48,855 nt of DNA from Prevotella sp. (GTDB taxonomy: Bacteria; Bacillota; Clostridia; Oscillospirales; Ruminococcaceae). The notes under the pieces are model-generated. The model worked only from the letters and a program-made list of their open reading frames with translations. It did no database searches and had not been told where the DNA came from. Positions within the stretch are counted from its first letter, which is position 1, and the number at the start of each line of letters is the position of its first letter. Position numbers and translations under genes: made by a program. This document shows, in pieces, positions 1 to 8,118 of the stretch. The stretch spans positions 1-48,855 of the forward strand of contig JAMPIC010000017.1 in NCBI GenBank assembly GCA_023663025.1. Reading direction: 5' to 3'.

Positions 1-26
1 GCGGCAAATACCCTGACAATACGATT

Positions 27-54
27 AAAAACCTCCCCGATTGGGGAGGTTTTT
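27..54. terminator. Intrinsic terminator of an upstream gene outside the window
   Basis: A perfect 12-bp stem (27-38 with 43-54, loop GATT) has an A-run on its left and a T-run on its right, so it can act in both directions. It most likely ends a gene to the left of the window. Confidence 0.85.
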
Positions 55-67
55 TTGTGTTGGGGTA

Positions 68-96
68 TTGACAAAATCAATTTATTATAGTATACT
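68..96 (+). promoter_or_regulatory. Sigma-A promoter, TTGACA-17-TATACT
   Basis: A consensus -35 (TTGACA, 68-73) and a near-consensus -10 (TATACT, 91-96) are separated by exactly 17 bp. Transcription should start near 103 and run into the structured RNA, then possibly the ABC ATPase gene. Confidence 0.85.
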
Positions 97-102
97 GTAA
101 AT

Positions 103-229
103 GTAAAGAGCGTGCCGACGAACGGCTGCTCCCACGTTTGCGAATTAAATATAACCGCTCAGGTGGTTGCTGGGCGGTTATAACCTTTGTTACTTATGTC
201 AACATCGCCTCCCGGTCGGGGGGCTTTTT
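103..229 (+). ncRNA. Structured leader or small RNA ending in an intrinsic terminator (unidentified)
   Basis: Directly after a strong promoter lie about 128 nt of structured, apparently non-coding sequence. A small hairpin with the pairing GCCG/CGGC sits near 108-128. A perfect 9-bp stem (TATAACCGC 150-158 with GCGGTTATA 174-182) encloses a G-rich loop. A terminator hairpin (207-213 with 218-224, loop 214-217) is followed by TTTTTCTTTT. The ATPase gene starts 77 bp further on with no clear second promoter, so this may be an attenuating leader for that gene or a free small RNA. I compared it from memory with common riboswitch signatures, 6S, SRP RNA and tmRNA, and recognised none. Confidence 0.55.
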
Positions 230-306
230 CTTTTCCGCGTGATATTTTTCGGCAGGGGGGACATACTATTCCCAAAAACATTTTCCGGAAAAGAAAGGGA
301 GATATT

Positions 307-987
307 ATGCCGCTGATAGAACTCAGAAACATATCAAAGCTTTACGGCGAGGGGGAAAACCGCGTATCCGCGCTGGAGGACGTTTCGCTGACCGTGAACC
401 GCGGGGAATTCGTGGCGGTGGCGGGCGCGTCGGGATCGGGGAAGTCCACGCTCATGAACCTGCTTGGCTGTCTGGACGTTCAGACGGCGGGGGATTATCT
501 GCTGGACGGAATGTCCGTAAGGGAACTGGGCGAAAAAAAGCTGTCCCGCATAAGGAACAGGGAGATAGGGTTTATTTTCCAGAGCTTTAATCTGATACCC
601 GCCCTTACCGCCCGCGAAAACGTGGAGCTTCCGCTGATGTACCGAGGACTTTCCGCAAATGTAAGGAGCGAACTTGCGGCTCGCGCTCTGCAAAAGGTGT
701 CGCTGGGCAGCCGCATGGATCATCTTCCGAGCCGCATGTCGGGCGGTCAGCAGCAGAGGGTAGCCATTGCCCGCGCCATAGCCGCCGAGCCGCCCGTTAT
801 CCTTGCGGACGAACCCACGGGAAACCTTGACAGCCGCTGCGGAAAGGAAATCATGCGCATTCTGTACGACCTTAACGCTCAGGGAAAAACCGTTATAATG
901 ATCACTCACGACGACGCAATAGCCGCGCGGGCGGCGCGGACGATACGAATTGCCGACGGCAGGGTGGCGTCCGACGTTCGCAACTGA
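307..987 (+). CDS. ABC transporter ATP-binding protein, LolD/MacB type
   Basis: This is a 226-residue cytoplasmic ATPase subunit of the type that drives MacB/FtsX-like permeases (peptide or lipoprotein extrusion, or stress sensing). It shows Walker A GASGSGKS (residues 40-47), the Q-loop IFQSFNLIP, the signature MSGGQQQR, Walker B VILADEPTGNLD and the H-loop ITHD. The ADEPTGNLD form is characteristic of this family. ATG 307 is chosen because AAAGGGAG lies just upstream; in-frame codons before it run through the terminator hairpin at 207-229 and are not coding. No permease gene follows: the next feature is a bidirectional terminator, so the partner must be elsewhere. The substrate is unknown. 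Confidence 0.9.
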   Translation: MPLIELRNISKLYGEGENRVSALEDVSLTVNRGEFVAVAGASGSGKSTLMNLLGCLDVQTAGDYLLDGMSVRELGEKKLSRIRNREIGFIFQSFNLIPALTARENVELPLMYRGLSANVRSELAARALQKVSLGSRMDHLPSRMSGGQQQRVAIARAIAAEPPVILADEPTGNLDSRCGKEIMRILYDLNAQGKTVIMITHDDAIAARAARTIRIADGRVASDVRN

Positions 988-1015
988 ATGTCCCGCAGCT
1001 CGTCCGCACAGTCAA

Positions 1016-1051
1016 AAAGAGGACGGAACGCCGAACGGTTCCGTCCTCTTT
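1016..1051. terminator. Bidirectional intrinsic terminator between convergent genes
   Basis: A perfect 14-bp stem (1016-1029 with 1038-1051) has an A-run before it and T residues after it. It can end both the ABC ATPase transcript and the convergent hypothetical gene that stops at 1064. Confidence 0.85.
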
Positions 1052-1063
1052 GCCGTATAGGAT

Positions 1064-1747
1064 TTATTTGCCGTATCTTATGCTGTTGAACAGCTCCGTA
1101 AGCGAAGTGCGGTCAATCTTGAAATATCTGTTAATGTATTGGCTTACCTGTGCTTCGATGTCGGCTTTGCGTTCCTCGCGGGTCATAGACATATGTCTTT
1201 CATATGTTTTGAGCGACATAGAATTTCTATACCCTACCTCAAATCTTGCGGCTGTATCTTCCGCGCACTCGGCAGCGTGTTCCATACGCTCGGCAATGCC
1301 TTCATTGAGATAATCGTATTCCTCTTTGGTGAATTTTCCCTCGGTATAGGCTTCGTCAAGACGTTTCGCCATTTTGCCGTAATACTCGGCAATGCTTTCC
1401 TTTGTGGGAACGCTTCCGCCGTTGCAGGTAGCCATAAGACTTCTTGACTGTATAACCAGATTTGTATACCGGTCGTTAAAATCAATGTCATTTACCCACG
1501 CTGCATTATTTGATGTTTCACCAACCTTGAAAACTTTAGACTGTTCAAAGCGGTCTAATTTTTGCATTTTATCTAAATCTTCCGCCTGCAATTCAATTTT
1601 CCTTGTTTCTTTTGAAAGAGCAATTGCCTTTGAAAGGTCAACGCTGTTGCTTTTATCGGTATCGGTCTTAGAACTCGAACCGTGGGGATAATCGCATCCC
1701 GTCAAAGTTTTGTAAAGCTCTCTGTTGCTCATGCTTGTAATAGTCAT
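1064..1747 (-). CDS. Hypothetical protein, 227 aa, helical and soluble
   Basis: I do not recognise this protein. It has no signal peptide or membrane segment. It starts with a short Ser/Thr-rich stretch, continues into a Lys/Glu-rich charged region around residues 40-75, and is mostly predicted helical thereafter, ending in FNSIRYGK. The start at 1747 is chosen because a strong GGAGGGAG site precedes it; a further ATG seven codons upstream lacks a binding site. It lies 82 bp downstream of recG on the same strand. The gene is more AT-rich by eye than recG. No function can be assigned. Confidence 0.7.
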   Translation of the reverse strand: MTITSMSNRELYKTLTGCDYPHGSSSKTDTDKSNSVDLSKAIALSKETRKIELQAEDLDKMQKLDRFEQSKVFKVGETSNNAAWVNDIDFNDRYTNLVIQSRSLMATCNGGSVPTKESIAEYYGKMAKRLDEAYTEGKFTKEEYDYLNEGIAERMEHAAECAEDTAARFEVGYRNSMSLKTYERHMSMTREERKADIEAQVSQYINRYFKIDRTSLTELFNSIRYGK

Positions 1748-1829
1748 AAAACTCCCTCCGTAATACAAACTCTCTTACAATATATATCGACAGGAATGTT
1801 AAAAACTTTAGCATTTTCACCCGCGTCGT

Positions 1830-3875
1830 CTATAACGCTTCCGCAGCGTTGTCGTTTTTTGAAAAAAGCTCCTCTACCTCGCCTTTAAGGGCGGGGAATT
1901 TTTCCAGACCGGGACTTTCCGCAAGCAGCTCCCTTGCCGCCCTTTGGCAGTCCGCAAGCAGCTCCCTGTCGGCGGCGATGTCAGCTATCTTCAGGTCGGG
2001 CAGACCGTGCTGACGGCTGCCGAAAAAGTCTCCCGCGCCCCGCATTTTCAGGTCGTACTCAGATATCTCGAAGCCGTCGGAGGTCTTTGTCATTATCTCC
2101 AGCCGCTGTCTGGATTCGTCGGTGACGTTTCCCGCGATGAGCACGCAGTAGCTTTTGCTCTTGCCTCTGCCCACCCGTCCGCGGAGCTGATGGAGCTGCG
2201 AAAGTCCGAACCTGTCCGCGTTTTCGATGACGATTATATTGGCATTGGGCACGTCCACGCCCACCTCCACAACCGTTGTGGCGACAAGAATGTCAAGCTC
2301 GTGCTCCTTGAAAGCGGTCATTACCCTGTCCTTTTCGGCGGCGTGCATTTTGCCGTGGAGAAGTCCCGCCCGGTATTCCGCAAGGACGGTCTTTTTCAGC
2401 CCCTCCGCGTAGCCCTTTGCCGCCGCAAGCTCGTTTTCGTTTTCCTCTATCATGGGGCAGACGATGTACGCCTGTCCCCCCTCGTCAAGCTGCTTTTTGA
2501 CGAAACCCAGCGCACGCTCCCTCAGCTTCGAGGTAACGGCGTAGGTCTCGGTTTTCTGTCTGCCCTTGGGAAGCTCGTTCAGTACGGAGATGTCCAGATC
2601 GCCGTAAATGATCAGCGCAAGGGTGCGGGGTATAGGCGTTGCGGACATTACCAGCTTGTGCGGATCGACGCCCTTTTCCGCAAGAGCGGAACGCTGTCCC
2701 ACGCCGAATCGGTGCTGCTCGTCGGTGATAACAAGTCCCAGATTGCCGAACACGGTGCTTCCCGAAATTAGAGCGTGAGTTCCCACGGCGACCTTGCAGT
2801 CTCCCGAAGCAATTTTTTCGGCAGTCTCCGCCCGCTGCTTTTTCGTCATAGAGCCGGTGACGCGGCATACGGATACCCCCAAAGGCTCCAGCATTTCCGA
2901 AAGGGTGGCGAAGTGCTGCGCCGCGAGAATTTCCGTGGGAGCCATAAGCGCGGTCTGGTAGCCGTTCTTTGCCGCGAACAGAGCGGCTGCGGCTGCGACG
3001 GCGGTCTTGCCCGAGCCAACGTCCCCCTGCAAAAGCCTGTTCATGGGAGAACCTCCCAGCATATCGCCGACAATGTCGTCTGCCGCCCGTTTTTGGGCGT
3101 TCGTCATTTCAAAGGGCAGGGACTTGAAAAAGTCCTCCATATCCTTTGGGCGGGGGGACATTTTGCAGCCCGTTTCCGCGCGGGTGCGGTCTTTTATGAG
3201 TATCATTCCCAATTGCAGGCGGAGCAGCTCGTCGAATGCGAGACGTCGGCGGGCGATCTCAGCCGCGTGCCCGTCTTTCGGGAAGTGTATGTTTTTCAGC
3301 GCGTATTCGAGGGTGGAAAGGGAGTACTCCAGTCTGAGACCGTCGGGCAGGGCGTCGGCGAAGAAACCGTCCCCCGCTTGGGTCAGGACTTCCGTGACAT
3401 TTGCGGTTACCATGGCGGCGGTAAGTCCCTCGGTGAGGGGGTAAACGGGACGGAGCAGGTTTTCCTCGTCCGCTTTCAGTACGGTCGGGGAGTTCATTTC
3501 CTTGCGTGTAAAATTGCCCGAGACTTTCCCGCTGAAAAGGTACTCCTCCCCCTCGTGAAGCGCGTCGGCGGCGAAGCGGTTGTTGTAGTAAGTGACGGTA
3601 AAGCGCGTCCCTCCCTCGTCCTCGGCAAAGACCTTGTAAAGGGTAAGTCCCTGCCGTATGCGGGCAGCGGGATTTTTTTTCACCACCATAGCCTTTATAA
3701 CGGCGTGTTCGCCTATTGGAGCAAGCTCCGCAGGCATATGCTCGGAATAGTCGGTATAGCGTCTCGGAAAGTGAAATATCAAATCTCCCACGGTGTGTAT
3801 GCCTATTTTTGAATAAAGCTCGGCGCGTTTTTCTCCCACGCCTTTAAGCTGGCGGATCGGTGTGTTTTTAGTCAT
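1830..3875 (-). CDS. recG: ATP-dependent DNA helicase RecG
   Basis: RecG is a branch-migrating superfamily-2 helicase that remodels stalled replication forks and Holliday junctions. The 681-residue protein has the usual length. It begins with a helix-hairpin-helix-like segment (LKGVGEKRAELYSKIGI), followed by the wedge/OB domain. The helicase core shows Walker A GDVGSGKT, the DEQH box followed by RFG, motif III SATPIPRTLA, and motif VI QLRGRVGRG, with the C-terminal RecG segment MRGAGDFFGSRQHG. A GAGGAG site sits upstream of the ATG at 3875. The gene has its own promoter at 3908-3936 and may be transcribed together with the hypothetical gene downstream. Confidence 0.97.
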   Translation of the reverse strand: MTKNTPIRQLKGVGEKRAELYSKIGIHTVGDLIFHFPRRYTDYSEHMPAELAPIGEHAVIKAMVVKKNPAARIRQGLTLYKVFAEDEGGTRFTVTYYNNRFAADALHEGEEYLFSGKVSGNFTRKEMNSPTVLKADEENLLRPVYPLTEGLTAAMVTANVTEVLTQAGDGFFADALPDGLRLEYSLSTLEYALKNIHFPKDGHAAEIARRRLAFDELLRLQLGMILIKDRTRAETGCKMSPRPKDMEDFFKSLPFEMTNAQKRAADDIVGDMLGGSPMNRLLQGDVGSGKTAVAAAAALFAAKNGYQTALMAPTEILAAQHFATLSEMLEPLGVSVCRVTGSMTKKQRAETAEKIASGDCKVAVGTHALISGSTVFGNLGLVITDEQHRFGVGQRSALAEKGVDPHKLVMSATPIPRTLALIIYGDLDISVLNELPKGRQKTETYAVTSKLRERALGFVKKQLDEGGQAYIVCPMIEENENELAAAKGYAEGLKKTVLAEYRAGLLHGKMHAAEKDRVMTAFKEHELDILVATTVVEVGVDVPNANIIVIENADRFGLSQLHQLRGRVGRGKSKSYCVLIAGNVTDESRQRLEIMTKTSDGFEISEYDLKMRGAGDFFGSRQHGLPDLKIADIAADRELLADCQRAARELLAESPGLEKFPALKGEVEELFSKNDNAAEAL

Positions 3876-3907
3876 GGCGGTCTCCTCGGTAAACTGTTTC
3901 TATTTAA

Positions 3908-3936
3908 AGCATATCAGTGTTTTCGGCGAATGTCAA
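3908..3936 (-). promoter_or_regulatory. recG promoter, TTGACA-17-TATGCT
   Basis: On the minus strand a consensus TTGACA (3931-3936) and TATGCT (3908-3913) are separated by 17 bp and lie about 35 bp upstream of the recG start codon. Confidence 0.75.
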
Positions 3937-4072
3937 TAGTTTTTTTGCGGAGAAGCCTGTTGAATTTGCACATCGGATATGCGCCGAAAAGCGGCTGTAC
4001 GGCGTGTCTGTGGACAGTTAGGGTTAAATCGCCGTTTTAAGCCGCACAGCAATTTAATTTCCTTATCGGACG

Positions 4073-4118
4073 AGCCGACTATATATAGTCGGCTGCTTGC
4101 CGAAAAATATGCTATAAT
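4073..4118 (+). promoter_or_regulatory. Extended -10 promoter with a 22-bp palindrome over its -35 position
   Basis: TGCTATAAT (4110-4118) is an extended -10 element without a recognisable -35 box. The place where a -35 would sit is occupied by the right end of a perfect 22-bp palindrome (4073-4094, core GACTATATATAGTC). This arrangement suggests a dimeric regulator acting at the promoter of the solute-binding protein gene. Confidence 0.6.
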
Positions 4119-4147
4119 TATTGCAAGGCAATATTTGTACACATTTT

Positions 4148-4161
4148 TGTAAACGTTTGCA
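4148..4161 (+). promoter_or_regulatory. Candidate catabolite-response (cre/LacI-family) operator
   Basis: TGTAAACGTTTGCA matches the cre consensus TGWAANCGNTNWCA at all but one position. It lies roughly 25-35 bp downstream of the predicted start of transcription, where a bound CcpA or LacI-type repressor would block elongation. This fits a sugar-uptake gene. Confidence 0.55.
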
Positions 4162-4195
4162 CAGTCCCCAAAAAATTTTTTAGGAGGTATTTTTT

Positions 4196-5593
4196 GTGAA
4201 GAAAACTTATGCAAGAATTCTTGCGGGAATTATGGCTGCCGCGTCGGCTGTTTCCCTTTCCGCTTGTTCGGGCGACGGAGAAAGCGCCGACGGCACTACC
4301 GCCGCGACTACCACGGAAGCCACTACTCAGAAAACCGAATGGACGGGCGACAACATCGAGGTAACTGTTGCCGAGGACGCTGTAAATTCCGATGTAAATA
4401 TCGAGGGCAAATCCCTCAAGTGGATGGGCTTCTACGACCTGAACCCCACCAACGACAGCCCCGAGCGCTCCCCCGAAGTGGCTATCTTCGAGGATACCTA
4501 CGGCGCTAAGATCGAATATATCCCCACCACCACAGACCAGCAGTACAACGACCTTGCTACCGCGGTTCTGGGCGGTTCTTCGCCCGATATCTTTGTTTAC
4601 GACTTCCGCGCGTTCCCCTACGACATCAGCAAGGGCATGTATCAGCCTATCGACTCTCTTATCGATTGGAACGACCCCCTTTGGGCTGACGTAAAGAGCG
4701 CCGCAGACAACTTCACATGGAACGGCGAGCACTACGTCGCTCCTTTCAGCTACCGCTTCGACGACTACGTTATCCTTATGTACAACAGATCTGTTGTCGA
4801 GGAAATGGGCGCGGACGATCCCTATGAGCTCTATCTCGAAAACAAATGGGATTGGGACGCTTTCATGAGCATTATGGAGGAATTCCAGGGCGGCGATGAG
4901 AGCCTGTACGGTATCTCCGGCTTCTGGGCGAACTCTTTCGTATACACCGCCGGCGACGTAATGGTCAACTACGATGGCAGCAAGTTCAGCAATAACCTGT
5001 ACAGCGCAAGGATCGAAAAGGCTCAGGGCGTTATCGCGGATATGTTCGCGAGAGGTCTTATCAAGCGCGGCTGGGTTGGTCCCGAGGCTGCGTTCCCCAC
5101 TAACGACTGCCTGTTCTACGCTATGGGTACTTGGGCTTACAACGGCGCTGCCGAGGCTATGCCGGACGACGTTATCCAGATCGTTCCTTTCCCCAGAAAC
5201 CCCGACCTTGACGAATACTACATGAACAAGGTTCTCTTCTCCCACATGTGGGTAAAGGGCAGCGACAACGCGGACTGCGTAAAGGTTTGGTACGACATCA
5301 ACAGAATGGTAAACTCCGAGGATCAGTACCTGGCTATCAAGAAGGAAAAGTACCTCGCCAACAACTCCGCTTGGACAAGCGATATGTACGACCTTGTATT
5401 CTCTTTCAGCGACGACGAGAAGTTTAAAGCTCCTTATGAGTTCGGTCTCGGTATCTCCGAAGCGATGCAGGGCGACAGCGGCTATATCAGGTTCCTGTAC
5501 GAGTGCATTTACAACGAGCAGTATGAGTCCTGGGAGCAGGCAAGAGAAGAATATATGAATATCATCGACTCCGAAATCGAGGTTTACAACTGA
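4196..5593 (+). CDS. Extracellular solute-binding lipoprotein (sugar ABC family), paralogue 1
   Basis: This is a 465-residue lipoprotein that should capture a solute, probably an oligosaccharide, outside the membrane. A signal peptide ends in the lipobox LSAC with Cys24, followed by a Thr/Ala-rich linker (about residues 33-46) and a family-1 type binding fold. It is a clear paralogue of the protein at 8119-9600, sharing the order DLNP/DINP, then DDPYELY/DDPWDLY followed by WDWDAF/WNWDTF. It starts with GTG at 4196, eight bases after AGGAGG. No permease or ATPase gene is adjacent and a terminator follows immediately, so the permease is encoded elsewhere or the protein has another role. Regulation by a palindrome and a cre-like site is likely. 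Confidence 0.9.
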   Translation: MKKTYARILAGIMAAASAVSLSACSGDGESADGTTAATTTEATTQKTEWTGDNIEVTVAEDAVNSDVNIEGKSLKWMGFYDLNPTNDSPERSPEVAIFEDTYGAKIEYIPTTTDQQYNDLATAVLGGSSPDIFVYDFRAFPYDISKGMYQPIDSLIDWNDPLWADVKSAADNFTWNGEHYVAPFSYRFDDYVILMYNRSVVEEMGADDPYELYLENKWDWDAFMSIMEEFQGGDESLYGISGFWANSFVYTAGDVMVNYDGSKFSNNLYSARIEKAQGVIADMFARGLIKRGWVGPEAAFPTNDCLFYAMGTWAYNGAAEAMPDDVIQIVPFPRNPDLDEYYMNKVLFSHMWVKGSDNADCVKVWYDINRMVNSEDQYLAIKKEKYLANNSAWTSDMYDLVFSFSDDEKFKAPYEFGLGISEAMQGDSGYIRFLYECIYNEQYESWEQAREEYMNIIDSEIEVYN

Positions 5594-5603
5594 TAATTCT
5601 GAC

Positions 5604-5635
5604 GGCGGCGGAACGCGTTTCCGCCGCCCTTTTTT
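5604..5635 (+). terminator. Intrinsic terminator of the solute-binding protein gene
   Basis: A 10-bp GC-rich stem (5604-5613 with 5619-5628, loop CGCGT) is followed by CTTTTTT. Confidence 0.9.
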
Positions 5636-5666
5636 ATGCGGAATTCCGGTTAACGCAAATTTTATG

Positions 5667-5695
5667 TTGATATTTTCCGGGAAACAGTGTATAAT
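5667..5695 (+). promoter_or_regulatory. Promoter TTGATA-17-TATAAT
   Basis: TTGATA (5667-5672) and a consensus TATAAT (5690-5695) are separated by 17 bp, just upstream of the metallophosphoesterase gene. Confidence 0.85.
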
Positions 5696-5728
5696 TAATG
5701 TGTATTAAACTCCGAAAGGACGACCGCT

Positions 5729-6595
5729 ATGAACCGCCGTACATCAATGCTCGCCGCGTCTTTTTTTCTGGGCGGAACTATCCCGCACATCTGCCGTGAA
5801 ATGTCCCGTATCGAGGTCTCCCGCTTTGAAATATGCTCGCCCGCGCTTCCCGAGGGATTTGACGGGTTCAGGATAGTTCATCTATCCGATCAGCACAACA
5901 AGGTTTTCGGCAGGGACAACGATCCGCTGCTGGAGCTTATCGCTGCGGAAAAGCCGCATATCATCGCCATGACGGGCGACATGATAAGCCACGACGCTCC
6001 CGATACGGATAAGTTCCTGCGGCTGGTCAAGCGCATGACGGATCTCTGTCCCGTCTATTATGTCAACGGCAACCATGAGCTTTCCGACCTTGACGGGGAC
6101 GCTTTTTCCTATATCGCCGAAACCTTGGCTTCCTACGGAGCGGTCTGCCTTGACAATACGGGCGAGGACATTTACCGCGGTGAAGAAAAAATACACCTGT
6201 GCGGACTGTGCTACTCGGCGGAATATTACCGCGGAGTACGCGAGTACAAGCGGGGCTGGAAAGCCTTTATGCTGACGGATATGATAAACTATCTGGGCGT
6301 AAAGCAGCCGGACGAGTACACGGTATTGCTGGCGCACAATCCGCTGGATTTCGACGTCCACGCCGATTGGGGAGCGGATCTTTCCCTCGGCGGACACGTC
6401 CACGGCGGACTTGTGAGACTGCCCCTTGTGCGGGGAATATTTTCCCCCGAAAGAAAGCTCATGCCCAAATACAAGGAGGGCGTTTACCGGACGGGGAACT
6501 CGTTCCTGATAGCAAGCCGGGGATTGGGGCGGTTCAGGATACACAATCCGCCGGAGCTTGTTTCGGTAACGCTGCGGAAACAGCGGGAAGAATAA
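5729..6595 (+). CDS. Membrane-associated metallophosphoesterase, YkuE/YaeI-like
   Basis: This 288-residue calcineurin-type phosphoesterase carries all the metal-binding motifs: HLSDQHN (Asp54, His56), TGDMIS, GNHE and GGHVHGG. An N-terminal hydrophobic stretch (residues 7-20) after MNRR could anchor it or act as a Tat-like/Sec signal. Relatives such as YkuE and YaeI act on cell-envelope or lipid-linked phosphodiesters; the substrate here is unknown. It is a single-gene unit with its own promoter (5667-5695) and a bidirectional terminator at its end. Confidence 0.9.
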   Translation: MNRRTSMLAASFFLGGTIPHICREMSRIEVSRFEICSPALPEGFDGFRIVHLSDQHNKVFGRDNDPLLELIAAEKPHIIAMTGDMISHDAPDTDKFLRLVKRMTDLCPVYYVNGNHELSDLDGDAFSYIAETLASYGAVCLDNTGEDIYRGEEKIHLCGLCYSAEYYRGVREYKRGWKAFMLTDMINYLGVKQPDEYTVLLAHNPLDFDVHADWGADLSLGGHVHGGLVRLPLVRGIFSPERKLMPKYKEGVYRTGNSFLIASRGLGRFRIHNPPELVSVTLRKQREE

Positions 6596-6598
6596 AAA

Positions 6599-6629
6599 AG
6601 CCGTATGCGAAGCGGTTTCGCATACGGCT
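6599..6629. terminator. Bidirectional intrinsic terminator
   Basis: A perfect 13-bp stem (6599-6611 with 6617-6629, loop GCGGT) is preceded by AAAAAA and followed by TTTTT. It serves the convergent phosphoesterase and GGDEF genes. Confidence 0.9.
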
Positions 6630-6645
6630 GAATTTTTGTCCCGCG

Positions 6646-7890
6646 TCAATTGCTCAGGACTTCTATTATCCTGTTCCTGCCGTGATTTTTTCCGTAGTAC
6701 AGCTTCTCGTCGGCAAGGTTTATCACTTCCTCGGCGGTAAGTCCCGGTTCGTACCGCTGAACGCCGAAGGTCATGGTTATGTTCAGCTTTTCGCCGTTGA
6801 ACTCAACGCCGTTTTCTTTTATTACCGAGCGGATATCGTCCAGTATTTCCACGGCTTTGGTGTATTCTCCCGAATTGATGATTATCAGAAATTCCTCGCC
6901 GCCCCATCTGGCAGTGAAGCCGCTGTCCCCCACGCAGTCCCTGAAAACGGCGGATAAGGTTTTCAGCACCTCGTCGCCGCAGAAATGCCCGTACTTGTCG
7001 TTGAACTTCTTGAAAAAGTCGATATCCCCTATGATAGCCGTAAACCCGCCGGAATTTTTGTATATTTCGTTAAGCCTGATATTGCAGGCACGGCGGTTCA
7101 GAAGTCCCGTAAGCGGGTCGGTGGAAATGAGCGCTTTAAGGGACTGCTGGAGCTTCACAACGGAACGTCCCATAACTCCGATCTCGTCGCCCCGTTCGAT
7201 CAGCCTTTTGTCGGGTTCGCATTCGGTATCGCCCTCGGAGACCTTATTTATAAAGACGACCGCCTTTTCAAGCGCTGCTACCATTTTAGCCGAAACAAAC
7301 AGACTTATCCCCAAAGCAATACAGGTGGAAAAGACCGAAATGAGCAGCGAACCCAAGGTTGCGGACATGATGGTCTTTTCCGCGTTTTCCCTGCTTTTTC
7401 CCGCAAAGGTCATGCCGCAGATAACGCCGTCGGCGTCGCTGACGGGTATGTAGTAGCCGAAATATCTTACGCCGTTTACCTCAACGTCGTCGGAGTAAAA
7501 ATCCGATCCCGAATCAAGTACGGCGATCAGCACCTCGGGAGCTGCCACCGTACCTTTTATCGCGTGACCTTCCGTATCGGTTATGGTAGTGATATATCTT
7601 ACGCCGCCCTTGAAGTAAGAAACGTCAACGCCGGTGCCGTTTTTTATGCCGCTGAAAAAATTGTCCATATCCTCATAGGTATGGGCGTCGCCGCCGTGCA
7701 TGACGTCGTTTGTCAGAACAAATTCGTATATGCTTATGCACATGCTGTGAAGCTCGTTGTATATTTCGTTGTAAACGTTTCTGTATGTTGAAAATGTGCA
7801 GAACGACGAAAGTATCAGTCCAAGAACAGCTGTGGGAAGAGCCGAAAGCAGCATTATTTTTGTTCTCAAGCTGAAAGAATTCTTTTTCAT
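6646..7890 (-). CDS. Membrane diguanylate cyclase with extracellular sensor
   Basis: This 414-residue protein should make cyclic di-GMP from GTP in response to an external signal. It has a first membrane segment near residues 15-35, an extracellular Cache-like sensor of about 140 residues, a second membrane segment near 180-205, a HAMP-like linker and a GGDEF domain. The active site reads RWGGEEF, which is intact, and the domain opens with DPLTGLLNRR. I see no RxxD inhibitory site at the expected distance upstream of GGEEF, so product feedback may be missing. ATG 7890 is chosen because AAGGGG precedes it; upstream in-frame codons run through the promoter at 7930-7958. Confidence 0.93.
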   Translation of the reverse strand: MKKNSFSLRTKIMLLSALPTAVLGLILSSFCTFSTYRNVYNEIYNELHSMCISIYEFVLTNDVMHGGDAHTYEDMDNFFSGIKNGTGVDVSYFKGGVRYITTITDTEGHAIKGTVAAPEVLIAVLDSGSDFYSDDVEVNGVRYFGYYIPVSDADGVICGMTFAGKSRENAEKTIMSATLGSLLISVFSTCIALGISLFVSAKMVAALEKAVVFINKVSEGDTECEPDKRLIERGDEIGVMGRSVVKLQQSLKALISTDPLTGLLNRRACNIRLNEIYKNSGGFTAIIGDIDFFKKFNDKYGHFCGDEVLKTLSAVFRDCVGDSGFTARWGGEEFLIIINSGEYTKAVEILDDIRSVIKENGVEFNGEKLNITMTFGVQRYEPGLTAEEVINLADEKLYYGKNHGRNRIIEVLSN

Positions 7891-7929
7891 GAAATGCCCC
7901 TTAATATTTTTATAATATTTTATTTGTTT

Positions 7930-7958
7930 ATTATACCATTTTACAAAGCATTTTTCAA
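7930..7958 (-). promoter_or_regulatory. Promoter of the diguanylate cyclase gene, TTGAAA-17-TATAAT
   Basis: On the minus strand TTGAAA (7953-7958) and TATAAT (7930-7935) are 17 bp apart, about 40 bp before the start codon. Confidence 0.85.
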
Positions 7959-8030
7959 TAGGTTTGTGATAATTTTGTCGTAATTGGCTGTTTTTGCGGC
8001 ACAAACGGCAAACCGGGAGGACGCGGGCGC

Positions 8031-8069
8031 AAAAAAGGGTCTTTGCCGTTTAATGAACGGCAAAGACCC
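8031..8069 (-). terminator. Intrinsic terminator of the second solute-binding protein gene
   Basis: A 14-bp perfect stem (8037-8050 with 8056-8069, loop TAATG) is followed on the minus strand by TTTTTT (8031-8036). Confidence 0.9.
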
Positions 8070-8118
8070 GCACGGGAAAACCCGTAAATTTTAAATTTGT
8101 TTCGGCAAACCGTCAAAA

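Noticed and set aside
103..229. Guanidine-II (mini-ykkC) riboswitch, suggested by an ACGA loop
   Set aside because: Only one hairpin has an ACGA-containing loop and it has five loop bases; the second required ACGR hairpin is absent.
187..306. In-frame N-terminal extension of the ABC ATPase
   Set aside because: These codons lie across the terminator hairpin and match nothing in the family; the start at 307 has a good binding site and gives the normal N-terminus.
4118..5245. A 375-codon open frame on the minus strand
   Set aside because: It is antisense to the lipoprotein gene and runs through its promoter and operator; the lipobox and family match support the plus strand.
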